A stretch of 21,296 bases of DNA from Thermofilaceae archaeon (GTDB lineage: Archaea; Thermoproteota; Thermoprotei; Thermofilales; Thermofilaceae): contig JALURH010000208.1 in assembly GCA_027017025.1 (NCBI GenBank), forward strand, positions 1 to 21,296, written 5' to 3'. This document shows positions 1 through 6,885 of this stretch, piece by piece (the stretch's first letter is position 1; each line of letters opens with the position of its first letter). Made by a program: the position numbers and the translations under genes. The notes beneath the pieces are model-generated. The model worked only from the letters and a program-made list of their open reading frames with translations, did no database searches and was not told the origin of the DNA.

Positions 1-272
1 AAGCTAGTATAGACGTGTACCCTCAGGGCATAGTGCCCAATTATGGCGTAACCCCGTAACCCGTACCTAGTGGTGTGTGGGGATGTAGCCCCCAATAACC
101 CCATGACCAGTAAATGGGTGTTGAGAAAGAAGCCCATACACACAATTCCCAAATATCGAAAAAATAAAACACAGGCAACCACATATTTTCTAGGCTAAAC
201 TATTCTATAAGCCATAATAATATAATTTATATTGTAGTGTAGTTATGAACGGGTTCCCACCTACATACCTAG
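1..272. other. Non-coding leader region, possible protein-coding remnant
   Basis: I see no intact gene here. Bases about 1-150 are richer in G and C than the AT-rich end of the region. On the + strand a frame without a start codon is open from about 52 to 198. Its end (residues like KKPIHTIPK) faintly resembles the tail of the decayed minus-strand reading frame at 11759-11935 (GLKPINTKR). The two also share the octamer CCAATAAC followed, 29 and 30 bases later, by GAAGCC. A shared origin as decayed transposon (TnpB-like) tails is a guess. The last 50 bases hold the promoter of the next gene. Confidence 0.2.
219..231 (+). promoter_or_regulatory. TATA-box promoter of the Ogg2-like gene
   Basis: An AT-only block (AATATAATTTATA) lies about 45-50 bases before the GTG start at 273. 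A transcription start 25 bases downstream would give a leader of roughly 20-25 bases. No strong ribosome binding site is visible before the GTG. Confidence 0.45.
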
Positions 273-1043
273 GTGTGTGTAGTGCCTGTACATGTACTCT
301 CCGATGAAGACTGGGGACTGATAAGGAAGATTGTAGAGAAATTTAGGAAGGAGACTGTTATACCTAGCTACGGTATATGGAGGGTGCTAGATGACGATGA
401 GCTATGGCTGACCCTGGTTTCGAAAATATGTAGTATAGGTTTTCCAGCTACTATAGATAAGAGTAGAGGTAAGCTCTCTCTACACGTACTAAGGGAGGTT
501 TATAGTAGAGGAGGTATATATGCGTTAACTACGCATATAGCTAGGGTTTTGAGGGAAAATAACGTAAAGTTCTACGCTAAGTTGTCTGAGTACATAGCCC
601 AGAACCTCCTGAACAGAAATATAGTGTATCTAGATGAGGAGAGGTTCGTACTGCTAGATAGAATAAATATTCACCTGGACAGGGAGTGTCTATTATGTAG
701 CCAAGACTTCGACTCAAGGTTCCGCGAGGTAGAGGCTAGGAGATTTATTTCCCTGAGTAGATTTGGGAAGATAAGAGGTATGGGTTTGGTTTCTGCAAGC
801 GATTTCTTGATCTCAGTAGGGTTTGTGAAAACCCTCGTCGTCCTAGATTATATCCACCTGGGTTTTCTGAGGATTCTACCCTCACTTAGAGGAGTAGAGA
901 TGCCAGCTAGGTTGTCAAGGGAGGAGCAGTATCTCTCCCTAGAGGAGATATATAGGGATAGTGTAGATAAAGCCGGAATATATCCCTCAGAGCTTGATAG
1001 AATCATAAGACAGAATATTGGGGAAATAATGAGGATATTATAG
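273..1043 (+). CDS. Divergent Ogg2-like HhH-GPD superfamily protein
   Basis: Probable relative of the archaeal 8-oxoguanine DNA glycosylase Ogg2, which removes oxidised guanine from DNA. I infer this from the second half. There is a helix-hairpin-helix-like segment at residues 167-200 (GMG at 169-171, then SASDFL, G183, D192), and a C-terminal part (P211, LS, YL, LEEIYRD, SELD at 239-242) that follows the order seen in Methanocaldococcus Ogg2 as I remember it. At 256 aa it is about 50 residues longer than that protein. The position of the catalytic lysine (G-x-G-x-K) appears to be Val173 or Ser174, and the catalytic aspartate (D192) sits one residue further away than usual, so glycosylase/lyase activity is doubtful. 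The start is GTG at 273; another in-frame GTG lies at 282. The gene is followed by a separately promoted hydrolase gene. The family call comes from remembered motifs only. Confidence 0.5.
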   Translation: MCVVPVHVLSDEDWGLIRKIVEKFRKETVIPSYGIWRVLDDDELWLTLVSKICSIGFPATIDKSRGKLSLHVLREVYSRGGIYALTTHIARVLRENNVKFYAKLSEYIAQNLLNRNIVYLDEERFVLLDRINIHLDRECLLCSQDFDSRFREVEARRFISLSRFGKIRGMGLVSASDFLISVGFVKTLVVLDYIHLGFLRILPSLRGVEMPARLSREEQYLSLEEIYRDSVDKAGIYPSELDRIIRQNIGEIMRIL

Positions 1044-1113
1044 TTGATGCCTAGCTACCTGTTTCTACTAAAGAAAAATATTTGTTCGCTAATCTATATT
1101 TTGGTGAAACCTT

Positions 1114-1881
1114 ATGGAGAGAAGATATATTGGGCTTATAGCCGCTGTAGCCATCCTAGCTCTCCTAGCAGCAGGGTACTTTGTGTCACAGCAGGGGGCG
1201 AAGGAAGGCTTCGGCGAGAAGATAGAGTTCAAGACTAGCGATGGCTGGGTTATTGTTGGGTCATACCTAGCTCCACCCACTAAGCCAGCTCCTGTACTCA
1301 TACTGTTACATATGTATGGGAGAACTAGGTACACGTGGAGGACTGTAGCTAAGACATGGAATGAAATGGGTTTTGCGGTTCTAGCAATCGACCTAAGGGG
1401 GCATGGGGAGTCTACAACTAGGGATGGTAAATCGTTAACATATAGACAGTTTACGGCTAAGGAATTCGCAGCTATGGAGAACGATGTTAAAGGTGCAATC
1501 GATTTTCTCCTCCAGGAGAAGGGGGGTGATATAGATAAAGACAGGATATTTGTTATTGGCGCTAGTATCGGCGCTAACACAGCTCTACGTGCTGGATGTA
1601 TAGATGAGAGAATAAGAGCTATAGTCCTATTGTCGCCCGGCTTCGCCTACCACGTACCTATCTCGGAAGATTTAATGAAGTGCTACGGCGAGAGGCCAGT
1701 ATTGTTTATAGCAGCTAAAGGGGACGCCGAAGCATACGTAACGTGTGAAAAGCTATATGGGTTGGCGAGTGGAGTTAAAGAATTTAAGGTTCTCGAGGGA
1801 TCTGCCCATGGAACACAAATGTTTGTAGGGAATGAATGGTTAGCGGAGTACATAGGTAATTGGTTAAAGGAAAAGGTGTAA
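1114..1881 (+). CDS. Membrane-anchored alpha/beta hydrolase
   Basis: Alpha/beta-hydrolase fold enzyme of the dienelactone hydrolase/esterase type. Its substrate cannot be named from sequence. Residues 6-24 form an uncleaved-looking hydrophobic anchor, so the catalytic domain probably faces the outside of the cell. The oxyanion region is LLHMYG (64-69), followed by DLRGHGES (93-100). The nucleophile elbow is GASIG with Ser151. The likely acid is Asp204 (AKGDAE) and the base His232 (SAHG), so the triad is complete. The start ATG at 1114 has a good GGTGA ribosome binding site at about 1101-1105 and an AAAAATATT TATA-like box near 1075, so it has its own promoter. The next gene begins four bases after its stop, which suggests one transcript through at least the YbaK and NikR genes. 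Confidence 0.85.
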   Translation: MERRYIGLIAAVAILALLAAGYFVSQQGAKEGFGEKIEFKTSDGWVIVGSYLAPPTKPAPVLILLHMYGRTRYTWRTVAKTWNEMGFAVLAIDLRGHGESTTRDGKSLTYRQFTAKEFAAMENDVKGAIDFLLQEKGGDIDKDRIFVIGASIGANTALRAGCIDERIRAIVLLSPGFAYHVPISEDLMKCYGERPVLFIAAKGDAEAYVTCEKLYGLASGVKEFKVLEGSAHGTQMFVGNEWLAEYIGNWLKEKV

Positions 1882-1885
1882 ACTC

Positions 1886-2359
1886 TTGTATAACTATTCA
1901 TACCTAGCAGAGTACATAAGGGCTCATAGTTTGGATGCTGAGCTAGTAGAGGTTCCAAAGGCTGCTACGAGTAAAGAGGCCGCCGAGAGCCTAGGTATAA
2001 GTCTAGAGAATATTGCGAAAAGTATACTATTTATTAGCGATGATGGTATGCCTGTCTTAGTTGTTGTAAGAGCTGATAGAAAGGTTAAGCAGAATGCATT
2101 GGCTAGGATCTTAGGTTTCAAGCACCTAAGGTTAGCTAGGAGAGAGGAAGTCGTGGAGATAACGGGTTATGAGCCTGGAGCAATTCCCCCCTTTGCCCAC
2201 AAGAATAGAATTAGTGTAATCATTGATAGGGAGGTGCTTAACAATAGGTACGTTTTCACTGGTGGGGGATCCACTAGACACCTGCTAAAACTTAAGCCTA
2301 AGGATATTGTCGCGATGACTGGGGGGAAGGTAATGGATGTACCTAAGAGAGGTGTTTAG
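1886..2359 (+). CDS. YbaK/ProX-type aminoacyl-tRNA deacylase
   Basis: Small trans-editing protein of the YbaK/EbsC/ProX family, which hydrolyses mis-charged aminoacyl-tRNA (typically Cys- or Ala-tRNA(Pro)) in the cytoplasm. It spans one complete domain of 157 aa, the normal size. The family signatures are visible: Lys45 in ENIAKSILF, V61 and R62 in the second strand, the TGYEPGAIPPF loop (93-103), and TGGGS (125-129) near the end. The start is TTG at 1886, placed 4 bases after the hydrolase stop, with AAGGTG upstream as binding site. The first codon of the nikR-like gene overlaps its stop by one base. Which amino acid it clears cannot be decided from sequence. Confidence 0.9.
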   Translation: MYNYSYLAEYIRAHSLDAELVEVPKAATSKEAAESLGISLENIAKSILFISDDGMPVLVVVRADRKVKQNALARILGFKHLRLARREEVVEITGYEPGAIPPFAHKNRISVIIDREVLNNRYVFTGGGSTRHLLKLKPKDIVAMTGGKVMDVPKRGV

Positions 2360-2775
2360 TGTTGAAGAGAATAAGTATTACTATACCGGATGAAGCTTAT
2401 GAAGCACTTGAAAGGATACTTAATAAACTTGGGATAAAGAATAGATCGAGGATTGTAACAGATGCTATTCTGAGGTATGAGAGTGAAGTACTGGTTCCCG
2501 AGGAGAATGTAGCTGGTGCAATAATCATATACTATGACCATGGTAGGGGGGAGACAACAAAGGAGGTTATAGAGGTTCAACATAATTACCTGGGTCTTAT
2601 TAGAGCTATTTCCCATCTCCATTTAAGAAAGAACCTGTGTATGGAGGTCTTAAGTATAGCTGGCCACTGGGCGGATATAAAGAACATGGTTGCCCAGCTG
2701 AGAAGAATTAGTGGCGTATTAACAGTTAGGTATGCTTTAATGCCCGTGGAAGCTGAGGATCATCACTGCGACTAG
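2359..2775 (+). CDS. nikR: NikR-type nickel-responsive regulator
   Basis: DNA-binding repressor of the NikR family, which senses Ni(II) and controls nickel uptake or nickel-enzyme genes. Residues 1-43 are the ribbon-helix-helix domain (KRISITIP strand, then two helices). Residues 50-130 are the ACT-like metal-binding and tetramerisation domain. The four high-affinity nickel ligands are all present with the E. coli spacing: His75, His86, His88 and Cys94 (compare H76, H87, H89, C95). The C-terminal HHCD tail adds further possible metal ligands. The start is GTG at 2359, overlapping the upstream stop (TAGTG); TTG at 2362 would also be possible. No nickel transporter or hydrogenase gene is recognisable nearby. 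The only membrane-transport candidate in the window is the S-component-like protein at 7921-8622. Confidence 0.88.
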   Translation: MLKRISITIPDEAYEALERILNKLGIKNRSRIVTDAILRYESEVLVPEENVAGAIIIYYDHGRGETTKEVIEVQHNYLGLIRAISHLHLRKNLCMEVLSIAGHWADIKNMVAQLRRISGVLTVRYALMPVEAEDHHCD

Positions 2776-2892
2776 CTATAGTCTCCACCTAGGAATACTA
2801 TATAGTCTCTAGAAACTACAAACTAGGTTACTGCATTAAAAGATTAGCAACAGATATTACCTCCTAGAGTCTAGTAGGATCAGGTGTAGAAT
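2776..2892 (+). promoter_or_regulatory. Intergenic promoter region of the PfpI gene with direct repeat
   Basis: The nonamer TATAGTCTC occurs at 2777-2785 and again at 2801-2809, 24 bases apart. A TATA-like TTAAAAG lies near 2836-2842. AGGTG at about 2882-2886 is the ribosome binding site of the ATG at 2893. The repeat could be an operator, possibly for the adjacent NikR protein, but it does not look like a NikR palindrome. Confidence 0.35.
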
Positions 2893-3396
2893 ATGAGGAA
2901 AGTTGCCGTTATGATTGAGGATTATTTCGACGAGAGGGAGTTAATTTATCCCTACTATAGGTTTCTTGAAGCGGGTTTCGAAGCACATCTAGTTGGGCCA
3001 AGAAAAGGAGAATTTAAAAGTAAAGTTGGGTTAAGCTTTAAATCAGATTTTAGTGTAGATGAGGTGAATCCTGAAGAATATGATGCAGTATTCATACCTG
3101 GGGGTTATGCGCCTGATCGTCTTAGGAGGCACCGCGGTGTATTATCGTTTGTTAAGGGGGTTTATGGGAAAGGAGGAGTTGTTGGGGCTGTGTGTCACGG
3201 TCCCTGGGTTTTAATATCTGCTGGTATCGTTAAAGGTAAGAGAGTTACGGGATTTTTCTCCATAAAGGATGATTTAGTGAATGCTGGAGCACAATACACT
3301 GGGAAGAAGGTAGAGGTTGAGGGAAAATTAGTTACTGGGACAGATCCCTCAGCTCTCCCACAGATGATGAAGAAAATACTTGAATTACTAGGGTAG
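2893..3396 (+). CDS. PfpI/DJ-1 family protein (deglycase or protease)
   Basis: Cytoplasmic DJ-1/PfpI superfamily enzyme. Members are described as intracellular proteases or as deglycases that repair methylglyoxal-damaged proteins and nucleotides. The length of 167 aa matches Pyrococcus PfpI. The order of signatures is kept: FDERELIYP (12-20) with the nucleophile-supporting Glu16, IPGGYAPD (68-75), and the elbow AVCHGP with Cys101-His102 (99-104). This is followed by LISAG (107-111), then DDLVNAG (126-132). In place of the usual S-R-x-P-x-D-L segment it has GTDPSALP, so the second half of the active site differs slightly. The ATG at 2893 has an AGGTG binding site. It is transcribed alone or from its own promoter and ends before a hairpin. 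Confidence 0.9.
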   Translation: MRKVAVMIEDYFDERELIYPYYRFLEAGFEAHLVGPRKGEFKSKVGLSFKSDFSVDEVNPEEYDAVFIPGGYAPDRLRRHRGVLSFVKGVYGKGGVVGAVCHGPWVLISAGIVKGKRVTGFFSIKDDLVNAGAQYTGKKVEVEGKLVTGTDPSALPQMMKKILELLG

Positions 3397-3430
3397 TAGG
3401 TGATGCTAGAGCAGTCTATACCGTTTCCTT

Positions 3431-3455
3431 ACTCCGTATCATTTTGATACGGGGT
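3431..3455 (+). terminator. Perfect hairpin after the PfpI gene, possible terminator
   Basis: CCGTATCA (3434-3441), a three-base T loop and TGATACGG (3445-3452) form an 8-bp perfect stem. It extends to 11 bp (3431-3455) if one G-U pair is allowed. A pyrimidine/T-rich stretch follows at 3468-3479. It starts 35 bases after the PfpI stop. Archaeal termination needs mainly T-tracts, so a processing or RNA-stability role is also possible. Confidence 0.4.
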
Positions 3456-3685
3456 GGGTTATTACGGCTTGTTTTCTTCTGTGCCTGACTGTTGGGGTGG
3501 GGGGTTGCTGTACGCTATATGTAGTTGCTGAGCCCACTCCCCTCATCGAACACAGATTCACCTAGTACTCATAGCCCTAGCCATCCTCACCAGGGTCGAA
3601 ATACAGGTAAATCCATATTCTCAAGAATTTATAAGTATTACCCAATAAGTATTATCCACACAACACCAACACACCTAATAGCCTT

Positions 3686-3710
3686 AAAAAGACCCAAAAA
3701 GACACAAAAA
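3686..3710 (-). terminator. Triple T5 tract, terminator of the nucleotidyltransferase operon
   Basis: Read on the minus strand, three T5 runs lie 65-90 bases after the stop of the last nucleotidyltransferase gene (+ strand A5 at 3686-3690, 3696-3700, 3706-3710). Consecutive oligo-T runs are the usual archaeal termination signal. Their exact 10-base phase would also bend the DNA. Confidence 0.5.
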
Positions 3711-3774
3711 CCATATTTTAACACAGTTTCATAAAACAGTTCCAAAACCCCTCTAGAGAACCTTCTTTTTACTC

Positions 3775-4839
3775 TTAACCGTTATTTATCGACTTAAGGA
3801 TAAGCTGTGAATATTGTGGACAGTAACTAAGGGTTATTTGATAAAATACTTCTCCATTTTTCTTCTCTACTTCTTCAAGCCATCCTCTAACAAATCCTCT
3901 TTCCCCCTCTTTCAACTGCATCCTAAATTCCTCAACAAATGAAACTATTCTCTTAACGTCTACATCGCTTGGAATATCCTTGGAGTCTAGTACCTCTATA
4001 TAGTATATTGAGGGCATAAAATATGACTGAGAGGAATCAATTACTTCAACTATTGCCTCAACCATCTCTATTTTTCTTATCAAATTAATCATAGGGTATT
4101 CATTCTTTATTTCCTCGTAACGTTTTACGGGCTCAAACTCTACCTTAATTGGTCTCCAAGCTCTTCTATACATGCCATATATCATTTTCCTCTTCTGATG
4201 CCACATATACTCGTCCACGTGGTAATCCCTAAATCTCTTGTATCGTGAATCCGGGGGTTCTGAGCCACAATACTCATTCATGAAGCCTGAAGAAGGATCT
4301 TTGTATAGAGAGAATAGTGCATCAATAAGCTCCAGTAGTTGCTTAGATCCGTAGATAATGAAGTCGAGGTCACTATACTTTACGCTATAGAAGCCATGTA
4401 GCAGTGAACCAAAAACGCCAAAATCCCTCAGTTTAAGGCTTGTAACATCTAGGATATTATCGAGGACTTTCCTCATAGTATTTAAAAGCGGATCATCTAT
4501 CTCAGAATAATATATGGATCTAAGTTTTTCATCTGGTCTACGTAGCTCATATATATGTTCCCTATATAAACCTACGAGCTTCTCGCTATGTATATAGCTA
4601 TATACCTGGTATTGGGGGAATCTTTTTTTCACAAAATTGAGTCCTTGATCAAAATAGAACTTATAGTATTCTGCCCCGGATTTACCTCTGGGAGCCCGAG
4701 GGTCTTGTGATTGGTAGATAGATGCTGGTGCATACTCCACATCACATATACATGCATTAGGTGGATGGTCATAGCCAAGTACACGGAAAATAATACCTTC
4801 TTTAGTTACTGGGGCATCACGGTCTCTACACAAAAACAT
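3775..4839 (-). CDS. Nucleotidyltransferase-domain protein, paralog 4 (conserved type)
   Basis: Polymerase-beta-type nucleotidyltransferase of the archaeal predicted-nucleotidyltransferase group (COG1665-like, by recollection). The substrate is unknown. There are three parts. The N-terminal domain holds the motif GYDHPP...YAP (22-38). The nucleotidyltransferase core has Gly144-Ser145 and the metal-binding pair Asp157-x-Asp159 (SDLDF). The C-terminal part holds D-SSQSYFMP and an OB-like segment (IVSF...GERGFVRGWLEEV). A third catalytic acid on the following strand is not obvious. At 354 aa it is the longest of the four paralogs. Its N-terminus (SIYQSQDPRAPR, YYKFYFDQGL) resembles what I remember of single-copy versions in other Crenarchaeota, so it is probably the ancestral copy. 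The start is ATG at 4839, three bases after the previous stop. It is the last gene of the operon. Confidence 0.75.
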   Translation of the reverse strand: MFLCRDRDAPVTKEGIIFRVLGYDHPPNACICDVEYAPASIYQSQDPRAPRGKSGAEYYKFYFDQGLNFVKKRFPQYQVYSYIHSEKLVGLYREHIYELRRPDEKLRSIYYSEIDDPLLNTMRKVLDNILDVTSLKLRDFGVFGSLLHGFYSVKYSDLDFIIYGSKQLLELIDALFSLYKDPSSGFMNEYCGSEPPDSRYKRFRDYHVDEYMWHQKRKMIYGMYRRAWRPIKVEFEPVKRYEEIKNEYPMINLIRKIEMVEAIVEVIDSSQSYFMPSIYYIEVLDSKDIPSDVDVKRIVSFVEEFRMQLKEGERGFVRGWLEEVEKKNGEVFYQITLSYCPQYSQLILKSINNG

Positions 4840-4842
4840 ATC

Positions 4843-5880
4843 TTACACCGGAACTACAAAGTTATCGCTGACCTCAGCCGTCCCTAGAACCACTCTATAA
4901 TATGTCTTGCCTCTCTCCTCAACTTTCTCAAGTTTTCCTTTAAACCTTATTCTCTCCCCCTCATAGGCTATACCGGAGAAAACACCCTCATAGGACACTA
5001 TTTCACGTACATCATATTTCTCGTCTTCTCCAGTCCTTACATTAGCTACCCTATATATTGCTGGTAGGAACAATGATTCCTTAGCGTCTACTACCGTAGC
5101 TTCTCCTTCGACAACGCCCACAGGGTAGTATATTCTTCTTCCATAGTCTTCATTTATTTCCTCGTCTTTCCTGATAGGGTGTATCGAGAAGAACCTATTT
5201 CTATAAAGCATGTAGTTCCACCGCCTGTAGGCAAGTGTTCTAGCATATCTATATTCTAGGCCGAATTGCTTTGAAAACCTATTTATCCACTCAGATATCT
5301 TTTCTCTCGAAGGAGGTTTTAAGGAGGGATGTATCCCTTCTCTTATTTCAAGTAAGACTTCCCTAATTTTGTGAGCCTCCCTTAAACCATGTATTGTAAG
5401 ATCTATATCGGAGAAACTAGGGTTATGTATTCCTATGAGTATAGACCCTGTTACCCCGAAATCTGCGATATCTATACCACTTATATCTGATAACTCCCTT
5501 ACTAAGAGGTAAGTTTCCTCCTCTAATCTATCCCTTTCCCCTCCAGAAATGATCTCTTGTAACCTAGCTTGTGAACTATAGTATTTCTTAACCATTCCAT
5601 GGGGTACCATAGAGATTTTGATGTGTCTCACTGGACAAAAATATACGTAGTGTGGATAGTTTTCCTCGAGAAAAGATATTGTTTCGTAAACTTTTAGGGC
5701 ATGATAATACTCTAGGGCGCGCCTATATTTTGTCTCATGTCCCCACCTACCTTTTCTGGAGGGTATGTACTTCAGGTATGCTGTATATTTATCGGGGGGA
5801 TGCAGGTAACCAATTATACAGAAGAAAAATCCCTCAATGGTCTCTACAAAGTCTCTGTCCTTAGGCTTCACAGTAATCAC
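4843..5880 (-). CDS. Nucleotidyltransferase-domain protein, paralog 3
   Basis: Third in transcription order of four tandem paralogs. The N-terminal domain has GYLHPP (24-29) and YIP (38-40). The nucleotidyltransferase core has TGS (144-146) and SDID (157-160), so the catalytic DxD pair is kept. The C-terminal part has VVDAKESLFLPA (family motif D-x-x-x-S-x-F-x-P) and an OB-like strand set with the GERIRFKGKLEKV signature. The length of 345 aa is normal for this group. The start is GTG at 5880, which overlaps the upstream TGA by four bases (GTGA). This indicates translational coupling. There is no sign of decay, and its divergence from its neighbours suggests an old duplication with different substrates or partners rather than a recent copy. 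The biochemical role is unknown. Confidence 0.72.
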   Translation of the reverse strand: MITVKPKDRDFVETIEGFFFCIIGYLHPPDKYTAYLKYIPSRKGRWGHETKYRRALEYYHALKVYETISFLEENYPHYVYFCPVRHIKISMVPHGMVKKYYSSQARLQEIISGGERDRLEEETYLLVRELSDISGIDIADFGVTGSILIGIHNPSFSDIDLTIHGLREAHKIREVLLEIREGIHPSLKPPSREKISEWINRFSKQFGLEYRYARTLAYRRWNYMLYRNRFFSIHPIRKDEEINEDYGRRIYYPVGVVEGEATVVDAKESLFLPAIYRVANVRTGEDEKYDVREIVSYEGVFSGIAYEGERIRFKGKLEKVEERGKTYYRVVLGTAEVSDNFVVPV

Positions 5881-6866
5881 TTCAGCACCAAACCTATGTA
5901 TTCCTCACTAATTCCTGAACCAATAAACACCCTATAAAACGTTTCATCTCCCCTACACTCCTCTAACATGCCTTTAGCGATAATTGTATCTCCCTTAGAT
6001 GCTACCCCTCTATATAAACCGATCATGGAGATAACCTGTTTGCAACCGCTAGCTCTAGAGTCTCCACTAAGCACTTTACACCTAGTAACTCCGTATGTAG
6101 CTGGTCTAAACATAGATTCTGACGAATCGGTAACTATGCACTCGACAACCACCTCACCTAGGGGTTTACATTCAATCTCGTCGCAACTGATCTCCGAGTG
6201 AAGCCTAACGGCATTGACAACAAACCTAGTTTGTTCAAATAAACCAGTATTACCCCTAATAGTCTCAGGTAGGTTTCTTCTGAGAAGTCTTACTATTCCT
6301 TCCCTCTCAAGCCTTCTCAAGGTGTAAATAACTTTTCTATAGTTTAGAGAGCCGTAGACAGTGAGGTCTATATCACTTTGCTCGTTGTGCATACCTAAAC
6401 AAATAGATCCATGAATTCCGAAGAACTTTATCGGAACTTCGCTTTCCTCTGATAGTAGTTCTACAAGTCTTAAAGCTTTTTCTTCAAGCCGGTCTCTATG
6501 TTTTTTCTCCCTTATTCTCCTAAGAGCTTCCTCGGGGATGAATACCTTCGATACATAGTCTAGGGGGACGCTAACGATATATTTCCCTAGATACTTGGAG
6601 TAAAGGAGATACTGTGGGAAATACTTTTCAAAGGTTTCTACAATACTTGAATAGACTTTGGGTGAGAAAAGTTTCTTAGGGCGTAGGAGTTCTACACCCC
6701 TGAATAACCATCTATAACTTAGCCACTCTAACCGAAAAAGGCTAGTATACTTCTTAGGAACATACTTGAGGAAAGAAATGACACGATCTCTAGGATGGCA
6801 GTAGCCAAGTGTGTAGAACAGGAAACCATCCCTAGATAAAATAATATCTCCGTCTCGAAACTCCAT
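5877..6866 (-). CDS. Nucleotidyltransferase-domain protein, paralog 2
   Basis: Second of the four tandem paralogs (329 aa). Residues 5-37 carry the N-terminal motif (GDIILSRDGFLFY, GYCHPRDR, KYVP). The nucleotidyltransferase core has GS at 153-154 and DID at 165-167 (EQSDIDLTVYG). The C-terminal part has VTDSSESMFRPA followed by the OB-like KGDTIIAKGMLEEC. In place of the second proline of HPP it has HPR. It contains several cysteines in the C-terminal half (SCDEIEC, VVECIV, TRCKV, SGCKQ), which the sister copies largely lack. These could bind a metal or form a disulfide, but this is inference. The ATG at 6866 lies 19 bases after the stop of paralog 1, with AAGGGGT upstream as binding site. 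Its stop overlaps the GTG of paralog 3. Confidence 0.72.
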   Translation of the reverse strand: MEFRDGDIILSRDGFLFYTLGYCHPRDRVISFLKYVPKKYTSLFRLEWLSYRWLFRGVELLRPKKLFSPKVYSSIVETFEKYFPQYLLYSKYLGKYIVSVPLDYVSKVFIPEEALRRIREKKHRDRLEEKALRLVELLSEESEVPIKFFGIHGSICLGMHNEQSDIDLTVYGSLNYRKVIYTLRRLEREGIVRLLRRNLPETIRGNTGLFEQTRFVVNAVRLHSEISCDEIECKPLGEVVVECIVTDSSESMFRPATYGVTRCKVLSGDSRASGCKQVISMIGLYRGVASKGDTIIAKGMLEECRGDETFYRVFIGSGISEEYIGLVLK

Positions 6867-6885
6867 TAAGACCCCTTCTATTAAG

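Larger units (their letters stand above)
3397..3774. other. Non-coding region with a possible folded RNA
   Basis: There is no convincing gene. The part at 3430-3600 is GC-richer than its surroundings. GGGGTGGG (3494-3501) can pair with CCCACTCCCC (3533-3542) with a two-base bulge, enclosing about 30 bases. Together with the 3431-3455 hairpin this could be a structured RNA. Further on, ATAAGTATTA occurs twice (3631-3640 and 3645-3654). The last third is AC-rich and contains three A5 tracts (3686-3710). Confidence 0.3.

Noticed and set aside
1089..1580. Minus-strand open frame opposite the first hydrolase
   Set aside because: It lies antisense to a gene with a complete catalytic triad. The translation is rich in Ser and Pro, as expected of a shadow frame.
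3525..3734. Plus-strand 69-codon frame in the 3397-3774 gap
   Set aside because: Composition (Ser, Pro, His, Thr repeats) reflects AC-rich DNA; no ribosome binding site and no similarity to any family I know.
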